Below the pieces are notes generated by a model, which worked only from the letters and a program-made list of their open reading frames with translations, was not told the DNA's origin and made no database searches. A program made the position numbers and the translations under genes. From NCBI GenBank assembly GCA_900550475.1, contig URSA01000004.1, positions 1 to 64,000 of the forward strand: DNA of 64,000 nucleotides, written 5' to 3'. Positions 25,515 to 34,757 of this stretch are shown piece by piece (positions within the stretch are counted from its first letter, which is position 1; every line of letters begins with the position of its first letter). The DNA is from an uncultured Lachnospiraceae bacterium. GTDB taxonomy: Bacteria > Bacillota > Clostridia > Lachnospirales > Lachnospiraceae.

Positions 25515-28277
25515 ATGATATGCAGAAAGTCCAACCTTCCGATGTCCGATGCTGATAGAATATATCAAACAAATAATTTGAGGCATACAATTCACGAAAT
25601 GCTTCAAAATGAATGTGTATACAAGCAGTTGTGGTTTTACAAACCGGAATTAATAGAAAAATGGGAAGACGATCCCTTCGAAGAAAATGCAGAAATGATA
25701 GCAAAACACATTATTCGGATGGCGTCACGCAATACAGTAAATCAACTGTTTGGTATTGTTATGGCGGACGGTGTTCAGAGTAAAGAGAACTATTTTTTGT
25801 CAGCAGATTATATAAGGCATTATTTACATGAAAAAGTTATTGAAAGTTTCTGCACCGGCGGGGGACAAATTCAAATTGGAGATTTATTACAGGAAAGGCA
25901 GGATGCGTATTATATCCATACTTATCTGAATGGATCCCGTAAGGATTTGATTTTCCGCAAGGACACAATTTTGGGAAAGATTCTATCCTATGTGAAAGGG
26001 AAAAAGACAGTTTCTGGTATTGACTTATGTGATTTTTTGGAGAAAAACCATGTGGGGGAGGGGCAAATAAAATCCATTGTTGAATTACTGTATAATACAG
26101 GGGCAGTTACTTCTGAGATTGATGTGGAGACATTAGCGTTTCAAGGTAGAGACTTGGCGGAGATTGGAAATAGCTTCTTGAAAGAGGAGGACATTTCTTT
26201 ACTTAAAAAAATGTCCCAAGAAATGTCTATTTTAAATAAATTAAATCTTAAACAATACAAAGAAAGCGTCAGAAACATTGAGAAACAAGCGAGAGGACTG
26301 ATTGAGACACCGTTTCAAAACAGAATTATTTGCGGATACAGGAGAGAAAACTCTGGTTACCTTCCAAATAATCGATTCGGCATAAGCAAGAAATTAAAAG
26401 AATTTTTTGAAGTGCTGGGAAAGAATTCACAGGACTATGTGGAGATGAGGGGATTCGAGACAGAATTTGTAGTTCAATATGGTTTGTTTCAGGCTGTTCC
26501 ACTTATTGAAGTGCTTTCTTTGTATCGGCGGAGAAAAAATGATTTTCAAAGATCAGAGCAATATAATCAACAGGAGAAGATATTCAGAGATCTTTTGCGC
26601 AGGGCGCAGGCAGAGGAAAGAGAAGAGATTGAATTATCAAATGATGATTTAGATAGAATTATTGAGACGGAAAATGGAAAAAGCAGAATAAGAACGACGA
26701 TATTTGATTTCAAATACAGGAAATATGGAAAAGACATCGTCTTGTCGGATATTGTTTTTGCGTTTAAGGGAGCTTTGACTTGTGCGTATCTGTCCGCCGA
26801 AGAAATGGGCGTCGAGAAGGTGGAGGATGAGGCATTTTTGTATTATTGCCCGCAATATTTAGCAGATATCGGATGCCCAAGAGCAAGGGAAAATGGTGCA
26901 AGGATTCGGATATATTCAAAAGGAGAGCAGGATTTAGGCATTGAACGTTTAGCTGTCACGGCAGATTTTGATGGGATGCATCTGATGGATTTGAAAAGCC
27001 GCAGAGAAATATTGCCCATTAACCCGACAATGAAAAGTTTTCAGTATCAGATAGAAAGCGAAGAGATGGAATTTTTGGATAAACTGGGAAGATATCTGAC
27101 AATGATTCCGTCTGCAACATTACCCATTGAACGAGAGGAATGGACTCATGTTCCGAGGATTCGTTATAAAAACATGGTTCTTCAACCGCAAAGGTGGTTG
27201 ATAAGAAGCGAAGACTTAAACTGCTATAAGATGAGAGACTATCTGAGAAGCGGCAGGATAAGTAGATATGTTTATCTGATGACGGAAACAGGGGAAGAAA
27301 GATACATGGATTTACAGTCGGATCTGGCGTGCAAATGGCTTGCCGGTTACGGCAAAAGGCATGAATATGCTATATTGGTTGAAGCATTTCACGAGGAGGG
27401 GCAGCAATTTGATTACATTATGGATGTGGAATACAAGAAAAGGGAGAAACGGGTCGGAAGCGGATTCTACAAAGAAAACACAAAGAAAATACCTCAGAGT
27501 TCTAAGAGTTACACATCATGGCATTTGATTTATTCGCCGTCATGTTTAAAGGAAATACAGTCTGCGCTTTCTGAGTATCTAAGCAAAGTAAAGAAACGTT
27601 TCTTTTTTATACATTATATTGAAGACGGTAAAAACGTAATCAGGTTACGAATCAAAGACGACATATATGAAAGCAGCAAGGCGTGCCTGCAAGATTTGAT
27701 GGAGCGAGAACTGATAGAAAATTTCAGCATGCAAAATTATAAGCCGGAAATTATCAGATATGGAGGTATGGAGTACATCAGCAAATTTGAGGAGCTATTT
27801 GAGAAGGAATCGGAAATATGTCTGAACATTAATATATGCTTGAATATTCAGAACATATTGTATATTCAAATGATTGTTATTTTAGCCATGTTGATCAATG
27901 TGTTGGGAGAAGAAAATGTGGGGTTGTTTTTAACGGCACATATAGAAAAGGAGAAGCCATCCACAAACAGTCATTTTTATCTTCAAAGTAACAAAAAAAT
28001 GTTTTTACATGGGGTTGAACAAGATATTTCGCAAATAAAGCTTTTGTTCCAAGACATTGATAAAAATTTGAAGAAGTATATCGGAGATATTCAAAAGGAG
28101 AATACGGATGACTATGCAGAATATGTTTTGTTATCCATGCTGCACATGAGACTTAATCGGTTTGCAGGAATCTCCGGGAACAGGGAAGAAGAGGCGTTTT
28201 GCCTTGCAGAAACCATTTATAAAACATACTCCTTGGAGAGAAAGCGATGGGATGAAAAATGTGTTGGAGACAGGTAA
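25515..28277 (+). CDS. LanB-type full-length dehydratase
   Basis: A 920-residue cytoplasmic enzyme. The start at 25515 follows GAGG and lies beyond the hairpin. The long N-terminal part is the glutamyl-tRNA-dependent domain (HVPRIRYKNMVLQPQRW near residue 545 is its PRIxxxxxVLxPxxW motif). From about 668 comes the thiopeptide-type elimination domain (SWHLIYSP..., FFFIHYIEDGKNVIRLRIK) ending with LLSMLHMRLNRFAGI. Such enzymes glutamylate Ser/Thr and eliminate glutamate to give dehydroamino acids. Known thiopeptide systems usually split these two domains; here they are fused. The gene is A/T-rich and overlaps the next by 19 nt. Confidence 0.85.
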   Translation: MICRKSNLPMSDADRIYQTNNLRHTIHEMLQNECVYKQLWFYKPELIEKWEDDPFEENAEMIAKHIIRMASRNTVNQLFGIVMADGVQSKENYFLSADYIRHYLHEKVIESFCTGGGQIQIGDLLQERQDAYYIHTYLNGSRKDLIFRKDTILGKILSYVKGKKTVSGIDLCDFLEKNHVGEGQIKSIVELLYNTGAVTSEIDVETLAFQGRDLAEIGNSFLKEEDISLLKKMSQEMSILNKLNLKQYKESVRNIEKQARGLIETPFQNRIICGYRRENSGYLPNNRFGISKKLKEFFEVLGKNSQDYVEMRGFETEFVVQYGLFQAVPLIEVLSLYRRRKNDFQRSEQYNQQEKIFRDLLRRAQAEEREEIELSNDDLDRIIETENGKSRIRTTIFDFKYRKYGKDIVLSDIVFAFKGALTCAYLSAEEMGVEKVEDEAFLYYCPQYLADIGCPRARENGARIRIYSKGEQDLGIERLAVTADFDGMHLMDLKSRREILPINPTMKSFQYQIESEEMEFLDKLGRYLTMIPSATLPIEREEWTHVPRIRYKNMVLQPQRWLIRSEDLNCYKMRDYLRSGRISRYVYLMTETGEERYMDLQSDLACKWLAGYGKRHEYAILVEAFHEEGQQFDYIMDVEYKKREKRVGSGFYKENTKKIPQSSKSYTSWHLIYSPSCLKEIQSALSEYLSKVKKRFFFIHYIEDGKNVIRLRIKDDIYESSKACLQDLMERELIENFSMQNYKPEIIRYGGMEYISKFEELFEKESEICLNINICLNIQNILYIQMIVILAMLINVLGEENVGLFLTAHIEKEKPSTNSHFYLQSNKKMFLHGVEQDISQIKLLFQDIDKNLKKYIGDIQKENTDDYAEYVLLSMLHMRLNRFAGISGNREEEAFCLAETIYKTYSLERKRWDEKCVGDR

Positions 28278-29131
28278 TATTTGAAAATGACATCGATGCA
28301 TTAAATGAGAAAGAGAGGATCAAAGAGATTCTGCATGAACACCGCTATGCGTTTGTGGACAGAGAATACGGAGAGCAACACAGAATAAGGATCAGAGGTA
28401 TTCAAGAAGGTGCAGATATCAGACGATTTCTCAATGAGGTAAGAGGCAGTTACATCCTGGCAGAGGAAACACACAAGTCATTTTTTCAGAATTTTGAACA
28501 ATTTGTATTGTATTGTGAAATGCATCACGAATTAGATCTGTATTGGTTTCCATATTACTTTGCAGATCCTCCGCAGTTGGAATTGGTGATTAACCATGCA
28601 AAGCTGATAGCAGATAAACTGACGGTAACGTTAGATGAAGGATATAATTCTCATTTGTCACACTTTTTGGGCTTTTTCTATTCTTTGACGGAAAAGCAAA
28701 AAGAAGAAATATTGTTTTCTTTCCGCGAGCGCTATAAAAAAACTGATATATCGTCACTTCAGGATGAAATGATGAGTACGGATGTTTATTTGGAGCAAAT
28801 CAGTAAAATGGTGGAGGCAAAGAAACTGGATTTTTTTTCTCCGTACACTTTGGAAAGTATACGAGAAAAAAAACAATATGCGTCCAAAACTCATGAGAGA
28901 ACAATAGAAAATGCAGAAAAATCAAATTTCCTGTTCTCGAAATATTACATTTGCAATCGATGGTACTTAAATGCACTTTATGTCTCGATGATTTTAATGA
29001 ATATCCCGGTTATTGACAAGTTTTTTATGAATTATGTGCTTGCAAAAGAAAGGTATCTTTTAGACGAAATGTGTGAGAGAAATTTGCAGACAGGCGAGGA
29101 GGTAATATGGCTGAGAGAGAGTACGTTATAA
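28259..29131 (+). CDS. LanB-C-like protein, probable pyridine synthase
   Basis: A 290-residue protein related to the elimination/cycloaddition family (TclM/TbtD type). Near the start, EYGEQHRIRIRGI corresponds to the GPHLRLR-type strand of that fold. The end (WYLNALYVSMILMNIPVIDKF, then VLAKERYLLDEM) matches the C-terminal helices of pyridine synthases. Because the upstream LanB already has its own elimination domain, this second copy is best explained as the enzyme that joins two dehydroalanines into a six-membered nitrogen ring. That assignment is inference; it could also be an accessory eliminase. Overlaps both neighbours. Confidence 0.6.
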   Translation: MCWRQVIFENDIDALNEKERIKEILHEHRYAFVDREYGEQHRIRIRGIQEGADIRRFLNEVRGSYILAEETHKSFFQNFEQFVLYCEMHHELDLYWFPYYFADPPQLELVINHAKLIADKLTVTLDEGYNSHLSHFLGFFYSLTEKQKEEILFSFRERYKKTDISSLQDEMMSTDVYLEQISKMVEAKKLDFFSPYTLESIREKKQYASKTHERTIENAEKSNFLFSKYYICNRWYLNALYVSMILMNIPVIDKFFMNYVLAKERYLLDEMCERNLQTGEEVIWLRESTL

Positions 29132-29886
29132 ATCCATCACTTTTTATATCTGAAAGTGAGAAATGGTTTTATATTATGATTGACAATAAAATATATAAAC
29201 TGAATATGACCGAAGAGGAGAGAAGAAATTTACATGAGGTGATACGCCTAATTCATGGGCGGACGTGGGGAAATCAAGAAAATCCGGCAGAACTAAAGAA
29301 ATCTTTTCGCATTTTGGAAGCGCTTGGAGCAATCAAAGAATGCCAGACGGATCAGGTATTTCCTCGAACAATCCGGATTCAGAGTGTAGAGTTTGTGGAT
29401 AATATAGCACTTTTGAACGAATTATGTGAAACGGAAAAACTTCACTTCGACAAAAGTAGAAAGGGCTGGCATGCATATCTTTCTGAGAACGAGGTCATAT
29501 TGTCCTCGGAGAAAATAGAAGGAACATTTTGCAAACCTTGTGAAAAACAAATACAGCTTATGATACAGGCTATTCAAAAAAATGAGCAGGAAATTCTGAA
29601 TGCAATAGTGAAGACGGATTATATAGCAATACCGCTATTTGATTATGCGAAGGGCGTCAGAATACTCAAAAAGTCTGTTGATGAGGTAGGGGATGTTGAG
29701 AATTATATTTGGTTTCAACCATGGCACACAAAAATTTCTGTTGATGTAAATGAAACCTATCCTTCGGTGTCGGTAAAGTGCATACTGGATCATATGGATT
29801 TTGAGGCGATAGGAATTGATACTGATCATGCTTTGTATCAGATATATGAAGAGTATAAGAGTATAAGGAAAACTGATTATGAATGA
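29107..29886 (+). CDS. RRE-containing azoline biosynthesis partner
   Basis: A 259-residue protein starting after GAGGAGGTAAT within the end of the preceding gene. The first 80 residues fit a PqqD-like RiPP recognition element (LFISESEKWFYIMIDNKIYK strands, then helices to LEALGAIKE) that would bind the leader. The rest resembles the short Ocin-ThiF-like F proteins that deliver precursor to YcaO; one CxxC (FCKPCEK) is present and no ThiF ATP site is visible. It ends 8 nt into the YcaO gene, consistent with a complex of the two. Family identity is by pattern and context. Confidence 0.6.
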   Translation: MAEREYVINPSLFISESEKWFYIMIDNKIYKLNMTEEERRNLHEVIRLIHGRTWGNQENPAELKKSFRILEALGAIKECQTDQVFPRTIRIQSVEFVDNIALLNELCETEKLHFDKSRKGWHAYLSENEVILSSEKIEGTFCKPCEKQIQLMIQAIQKNEQEILNAIVKTDYIAIPLFDYAKGVRILKKSVDEVGDVENYIWFQPWHTKISVDVNETYPSVSVKCILDHMDFEAIGIDTDHALYQIYEEYKSIRKTDYE

Positions 29887-31048
29887 TATCTCATCACTGA
29901 TATGGGTAAAAAAGTATTTGAATAGTAGGGATGATACCAGTTTTTTTGAGGTAAGAAACTGGAAAAATTACGCACTGGTCAATAGAAGAGATCCTAATAT
30001 TGCAGGATATCATTTGTCGGACGGAAGCTTTGACTGCGCCAATGAAATGAAGACGGTCTATGAGTACATAGAAAGAATAGTATGTAAAGACACTTCACAT
30101 GCTGATATTACGATGTGTGGAGAAGGGGATAAAGGGGTACTATCCTTTGAACAACTGGGGTTTGGCTGGACTGGTCTGGAATTTCGCTCTTTAGGCAAAA
30201 AGAATCGTTATGTAGGGGGGATAAGCCTTAGAACCGGAGAGAAATTTTTTATACCGACTGTGGCAGCTTACTATTTTGATAATGATTTTACTGAGTGGAG
30301 TGACTTTGCAGGAAATTCTAACGGAAACGCATTGGGAGACACACAGGAGGATGCAATCGACAGAGGACTTGCAGAGTTTATCGAAAGAGATAAATTTGTG
30401 AAGTATTGGTATTTACAAAATGGAGAATTGCTAAGGGTTGCACCTGAATTGTTTAATTCAAAACTAAAAGGAAAGATAAAATATTTTTATCGAAAAGGGT
30501 ATCAGGTGGATTTTTTTACTATACATAATCAGCCGGAAACAATATATACAATTTGGTGCCTGTTCAGAAGTGTGGATCGCAAAAATAAATTATTTTCCTT
30601 TACCGGCTTAGGTGCGGATTGTGATTTTGAGAAGGCAGCCGAAAAGGCATTTGATGAGGCATCTGCAACCGTTTTCTTTCATATGTCTAAAGAAAGCCTC
30701 CTGTATATGAAGGAAAGAAATACCGTTTTGACAGAAGAAAATCCGCTACAAGAAGGAGTTGTATATTATTTTTCGTACGACAGAGAAAAAGAGTTTGAAC
30801 GTCTGTTTGAACAGGTCGATCAAATTAATGCAATTCCCCAAATGGGATGCGGTAGAGAAACGCTGAGAGAAAAGGCGTTAAATTACTATCGGGATATAAT
30901 TTATGTGCCAATCCAAAATAAATTGCTGGAAGAGTTAGGCATGTATGAAGTCAAGGTATTTGGAATCGGTGGAAATAACATGTATTTTACAAGCAGAGAA
31001 GAAATCTTAAAAAAGGGAAAAATTACAGGACCGTGTCCGTTGGCGTAG
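29879..31048 (+). CDS. YcaO-domain cyclodehydratase
   Basis: A 389-residue YcaO protein, overlapping the preceding gene by 8 nt. It would use ATP to convert Cys (and possibly Ser/Thr) of the core into azolines. Visible family features are LGKKNRYVGGISLRTG, NGNALGDTQEDAIDRGLAEFIERD with the acidic ATP/Mg residues, and FTGLGADCDFEKAAEKAFDEAS. The C-terminus ends ITGPCPLA, a reduced form of the PxPxP tail that completes the active site of azole-forming YcaO enzymes. A/T-rich like the rest of the cluster. Confidence 0.88.
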   Translation: MNDISSLIWVKKYLNSRDDTSFFEVRNWKNYALVNRRDPNIAGYHLSDGSFDCANEMKTVYEYIERIVCKDTSHADITMCGEGDKGVLSFEQLGFGWTGLEFRSLGKKNRYVGGISLRTGEKFFIPTVAAYYFDNDFTEWSDFAGNSNGNALGDTQEDAIDRGLAEFIERDKFVKYWYLQNGELLRVAPELFNSKLKGKIKYFYRKGYQVDFFTIHNQPETIYTIWCLFRSVDRKNKLFSFTGLGADCDFEKAAEKAFDEASATVFFHMSKESLLYMKERNTVLTEENPLQEGVVYYFSYDREKEFERLFEQVDQINAIPQMGCGRETLREKALNYYRDIIYVPIQNKLLEELGMYEVKVFGIGGNNMYFTSREEILKKGKITGPCPLA

Positions 31049-31060
31049 GGAGGGATTGAT

Positions 31061-32173
31061 ATTCTATATTCTATTGAGGATTTGAAAGTTGATATTTTGT
31101 TCTGTTCAATGCGGAACACCGAAGGAATTTCACAGAAGACAGGGAAATACCTGTCTGTGGGTACTTCATATCAGGAGGAAAGTATAAACAATGAGTATGA
31201 GAACCAAGTTTTAAAATTAAATACGGTTTTGAGGGTGGACAGTTACCTAAGAACTCCATATAGCATTCATATGTCGTATCCCTCGGCTAGATCCTTGTAT
31301 ACCATCAGACTCTACATGTGCAAAGAGGAATCGTTGGTTACAATGGACTTATGGGGGAAAGGACAAGGTATAAAAATGCTTGCAGAAGCAAGAAAAATGC
31401 TGAAACCTCAAGAGGGCGATATCATAATTGAACTGCTTCCTTTTACAGATAAGCATTACCCTTGTCTGTATAAAACATTACAAAATTTGGAGGTAGGACA
31501 CCTACTTTATAACATAGGTTTCTTGGCGGAACAATATGAAAAAAAATACAGGGTAGATAATAATTTTGAGAATATTTTGGTTTTGCGGCAGCAAGAAAAA
31601 GGGAGGGCGTTCGCCAAAGATGCAGATAGAGTGGACGATTTTTGGAGACGCGCAAAAATGCGAAGCAGCGGGAAATACTATGGCGGAATAATTAATTTTG
31701 ATTTGGATTATACAACATGGTGTTATGCTCCCCAAAATGGAGAACTAATGGCAAACATCGAATTTGAAGAAGAGGTGAGGGATTATGTAGAAACACTCCT
31801 GTTTGCGAATGATGGGAAGAAATTTATCAACGAAAAGTATGGTTTGGAGTGTAGCTATGCTCAATTGATGCAGGAGTACCACTATGTCAATTTCCGTACA
31901 CAGTCACAAATTGTACTCTTTATTGTAAAACTGCCGGAAGATAAAAGAGAGAATTATGCAGGTCTTATCCAATACATGGGAATGCTGGCGCAAAATATTT
32001 GTATCGAAAATTCGTGCAACTTAGTATACAATAGACCTATCAAACAAGTTCGACTTCCATTTTGGCAGCCGATTTTAGAGAAGAGTGAGAGATTGCAGGG
32101 ATATGTACCGTTTTATGGTGTTATTACGGGAAAGGAATCTACATATACCTCAATCTATCAAGAGATTGTATAG
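31061..32173 (+). CDS. SagB-like nitroreductase-fold azoline oxidase
   Basis: A protein of about 370 residues. YPSARSLYTIRLYMC corresponds to the SagB motif PSxGxLYPxxxYL, and near the end QYMGMLAQNICIENSC and YVPFYGVITG fit the flavin-binding fold. It would oxidise azolines to azoles with FMN, completing the thiazole route after YcaO. The start is unusual: GGGAGGG at 31048-31054 is followed six bases later by ATT (31061), while the first standard start is a TTG at 31082, 28 nt from that site. No ATG is suitably placed. I list the ATT as the boundary with low certainty. Confidence 0.65.
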   Translation: MLYSIEDLKVDILFCSMRNTEGISQKTGKYLSVGTSYQEESINNEYENQVLKLNTVLRVDSYLRTPYSIHMSYPSARSLYTIRLYMCKEESLVTMDLWGKGQGIKMLAEARKMLKPQEGDIIIELLPFTDKHYPCLYKTLQNLEVGHLLYNIGFLAEQYEKKYRVDNNFENILVLRQQEKGRAFAKDADRVDDFWRRAKMRSSGKYYGGIINFDLDYTTWCYAPQNGELMANIEFEEEVRDYVETLLFANDGKKFINEKYGLECSYAQLMQEYHYVNFRTQSQIVLFIVKLPEDKRENYAGLIQYMGMLAQNICIENSCNLVYNRPIKQVRLPFWQPILEKSERLQGYVPFYGVITGKESTYTSIYQEIV

Positions 32174-32254
32174 ACGGTAAAGCAACTGCTTACTTGAAGA
32201 AGGATATAATTTTTTTTATTATATTATAACAAAATAAAAGAAAGAGGGAATCCT

Positions 32255-33841
32255 ATGGAGAAGGGGAAGAAAACCAAAAAGAAAAAAAGCAAAAGTACAG
32301 AAGTGCTTAAACAGTACCGCAGGGGAAAGCTGTGGTGGATGGCGATTATCTTTACCATTCTGGCGGCGCTTTCCACACCGTACAATACGGGAACCTATGC
32401 GCTGTTTTTCAAGCTGATCGAATGGGGGAAGATGGAGTATCTGATCCCGTTTGTGGTGTTGTTCATTGCGGGATATGTGATTCTGTTCTGGCTGGATAAG
32501 GCGAGGATTTTTGCAACGAACAAGTATCAGGCAAATGTGCTGACGGAGATCAAGCAGACCTGTATCGAGGATGCCATTGTAAAAGGCAAGGATTCGGCGG
32601 AGGTCATTTCGTTTCTGGACAACGATCTCAAGCTGCTGATGGACGGATACTTTGCAAACATTTTCCAGATCGTGTCAAAGGTTTCCATTGTTGTGTTCAC
32701 ACTGAGCCTGACGCTGACGAGCAACTGGATCTTTGCATTGGTTTATCTGGTGCTCGGCTTCCTGCCTTTGAAGCTGACCGGTATTCTGGCGGGCAGGGTC
32801 GGAAGGAAGACCAGCGAGTATGGGGAGAGCGTGAAGGAAACCACCGACCTTGTGAAGGATGTGGTACGCAACAAGGGGACGCTTTCCAATTACGGAGCAG
32901 TCGGCTTTGCGCTGAAACGGATGAAGGAGCGGCTGTTTGCCAGTGAGAGCAGTCTGGCGGAACGCAACAATGCAATGGCATATGCCAATACCTTGATGAA
33001 CATTGTATATATGGTGGCAAACATTGTTCCCATCTCAATCGGTATCTTCATGGGAATTAAGGGAATGCTGAACATATCCGATTTCGTGGCGGTACAGTAT
33101 TCCAGCGGCTGGATCGTGGGCTCTCTGGGGGCGCTGGCCGGTCTGATCAGCGAGATGAAATCCACGCAGCCTATCTGTGATAAAATTGCCGCCTTTGAAA
33201 AGTGGGAGGGCGATGAGAACAGAAAGCGTGAGGAGATCGATACGGTGGAGTTTGACCGGGTAGATTTCTCCTATGTTCCGGAAAAGCCGATCCTGAGAGG
33301 CTTGTCCTTCAAGGCTGGAAAGGGCGAGAAAGTCCTGATACAGGGGTCCAGCGGAAGCGGAAAGAGTACCATTCTGAAACTGATCAACAGGGAACTGAAG
33401 CCGGACGGCGGAAGTGTTTTCCTGAACGGGAAAGACACCGTGGTGCCCAAGGCGGGCTACGTTTCGCAGGATCCTGCCATGTTCAGCGATACCATCCGGT
33501 ATAATCTGACGTTAGGCAATGAGTTTGACGAAGACAGAATTATGAACGCGGTGGAGAGAGCGGGACTTCACGATTTTGTGGAGGAGAACGGTCTTGACTA
33601 TGTGATCGAGGAGGAGGGAGGAAACCTCTCCGGCGGACAGAAACAGAGGATCGAGATTGCAAGAGCGCTGCTGTACGACTGCTCCATGCTTCTGATTGAC
33701 GAAGGAACATCGGCGTTGGATGCCAAGACTGCCGAAAAGGTGCATGACACCGTGATGAATCTGGGAAAAACCGTTGTCGAGGTGGCGCATTACATACCCG
33801 ATGATGTAAAAGAGAAGTTTGACCACATTCTGGAATTGTAA
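32255..33841 (+). CDS. ABC half-transporter, TMD-NBD fusion
   Basis: A 528-residue exporter half. A very lysine-rich start (KKTKKKKSKS) precedes six predicted helices to about residue 300, then a nucleotide-binding domain with QGSSGSGKST, LSGGQKQRIEIARALL and LLIDEGTSALD. It lies 82 nt beyond the oxidase gene and is the nearest transporter to the precursor, so it is the leading candidate for product export or self-protection. However, its base composition is like the surrounding chromosome, not the A/T-rich cluster, so it may have been there before. Probably a homodimer, or pairs with a later half. Confidence 0.75.
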   Translation: MEKGKKTKKKKSKSTEVLKQYRRGKLWWMAIIFTILAALSTPYNTGTYALFFKLIEWGKMEYLIPFVVLFIAGYVILFWLDKARIFATNKYQANVLTEIKQTCIEDAIVKGKDSAEVISFLDNDLKLLMDGYFANIFQIVSKVSIVVFTLSLTLTSNWIFALVYLVLGFLPLKLTGILAGRVGRKTSEYGESVKETTDLVKDVVRNKGTLSNYGAVGFALKRMKERLFASESSLAERNNAMAYANTLMNIVYMVANIVPISIGIFMGIKGMLNISDFVAVQYSSGWIVGSLGALAGLISEMKSTQPICDKIAAFEKWEGDENRKREEIDTVEFDRVDFSYVPEKPILRGLSFKAGKGEKVLIQGSSGSGKSTILKLINRELKPDGGSVFLNGKDTVVPKAGYVSQDPAMFSDTIRYNLTLGNEFDEDRIMNAVERAGLHDFVEENGLDYVIEEEGGNLSGGQKQRIEIARALLYDCSMLLIDEGTSALDAKTAEKVHDTVMNLGKTVVEVAHYIPDDVKEKFDHILEL

Positions 33842-33859
33842 AAATACGACATAAAGGTG

Positions 33860-33932
33860 GCCCGTATAGGCGAAAATTTTCAATGGACGGTATGTTTATT
33901 GAAAAGGAAGGTCTATACGGGCTGCTATTTTT
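33860..33932 (+). terminator. Inverted repeat after the first ABC gene
   Basis: GCCCGTATAG (33860-33869) pairs with CTATACGGGC (33913-33922) across a 43-nt interior that itself can fold (GAAAATTTTC), followed by TGCTATTTTTAAA. Probable terminator of the ABC gene. Confidence 0.55.
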
Positions 33933-34044
33933 AAATAGGGGTAGCAGTCCGGGCGGCAAGTTGGTATAATAGACGTTGCATGTGCAATACATGAGAAAGA
34001 ACGGATCGGAATCCGTGACAGATAATGAAAGGCGGAGACAGAGA

Positions 34045-34734
34045 ATGCAGAAGAAAAAAATGCGGGAGAGCAGAGTGGAGAAACTGCTCGGCGGAGTCTT
34101 TTTTGCAGCGGGATTTGTTATGCTGCTCATAGTTGCTATTTTTGAAGTGTATGCCGTGAACTACAAGGCAGGCGCTCTCAAGGTGGAGGGAACCGTGGAG
34201 GCAGTGGGAAGCGGTACGGATGTCAGCTATATCTACAACGGGGAGAGTCTGACTGCGCATCTGACGGAAAGAAGTTCAAACACCCGTCCCGGGGACAGCA
34301 TTACCCTCTACGTTGACAAAGAGAATCCCCATAAGGTGAAATCGTCGCTGACATTCCTGATCTTCCCGCTGGTGTTTGGCTGCGTGGGAGTTCCGTTTTT
34401 AGGCATCGGCATCGGTTTTCTGATTGCGGTGGGCGTGAGCGGAAAAAAGAGGAAGGATTTGCTTGTAAACGGCAGAAAGCTCTATGCCGAGGTGACGGGC
34501 GGCAGAATCAACTATTCCCAGAGTGTAAACGGAAGACATCCCTCCAAGCTGGAATGCCGGTATGCGGATCCTGTTACCGGCGAGGAGTATCACTTCTCGA
34601 GCAGAAATGTATGGTTTGACCCGGAGCTCTATGTGGGGCAGCAGGTGACCGTGTATGTAAAACAGGATGATTACTCCAAGTATTATGTGGATATCAGCGG
34701 GTTGGACGATAGCAATATCCATGATTTTCGGTAA
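34045..34734 (+). CDS. DUF3592-like membrane protein
   Basis: A 229-residue protein with helices at about residues 17-38 and 115-140 separated by a beta-rich extracellular part (TVEAVGSGTDVSYIYNGESL, SSNTRPGDSITLYVDKENP), and a similar second beta segment after the second helix. This two-helix, duplicated beta arrangement resembles DUF3592 proteins of unknown role. I chose the ATG at 34045, after GGCGGAG; an upstream ATG at 33976 has no binding site. It is followed by two ABC genes 24 nt later and may belong to that operon. Confidence 0.6.
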   Translation: MQKKKMRESRVEKLLGGVFFAAGFVMLLIVAIFEVYAVNYKAGALKVEGTVEAVGSGTDVSYIYNGESLTAHLTERSSNTRPGDSITLYVDKENPHKVKSSLTFLIFPLVFGCVGVPFLGIGIGFLIAVGVSGKKRKDLLVNGRKLYAEVTGGRINYSQSVNGRHPSKLECRYADPVTGEEYHFSSRNVWFDPELYVGQQVTVYVKQDDYSKYYVDISGLDDSNIHDFR

Positions 34735-34757
34735 ATGTTGGTGGAACGGAGAAAGAA

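Noticed and set aside
25515..32173. Goadsporin-like linear azole peptide instead of thiopeptide
   Set aside because: Not excluded, but the separate pyridine-synthase-like protein and MGA-Ser leader end favour a cyclic product. Kept as the main alternative.
21931..32250. Integrated mobile element with attachment sites
   Set aside because: I found no integrase, transposase, tRNA target or flanking direct repeat; only composition supports transfer.
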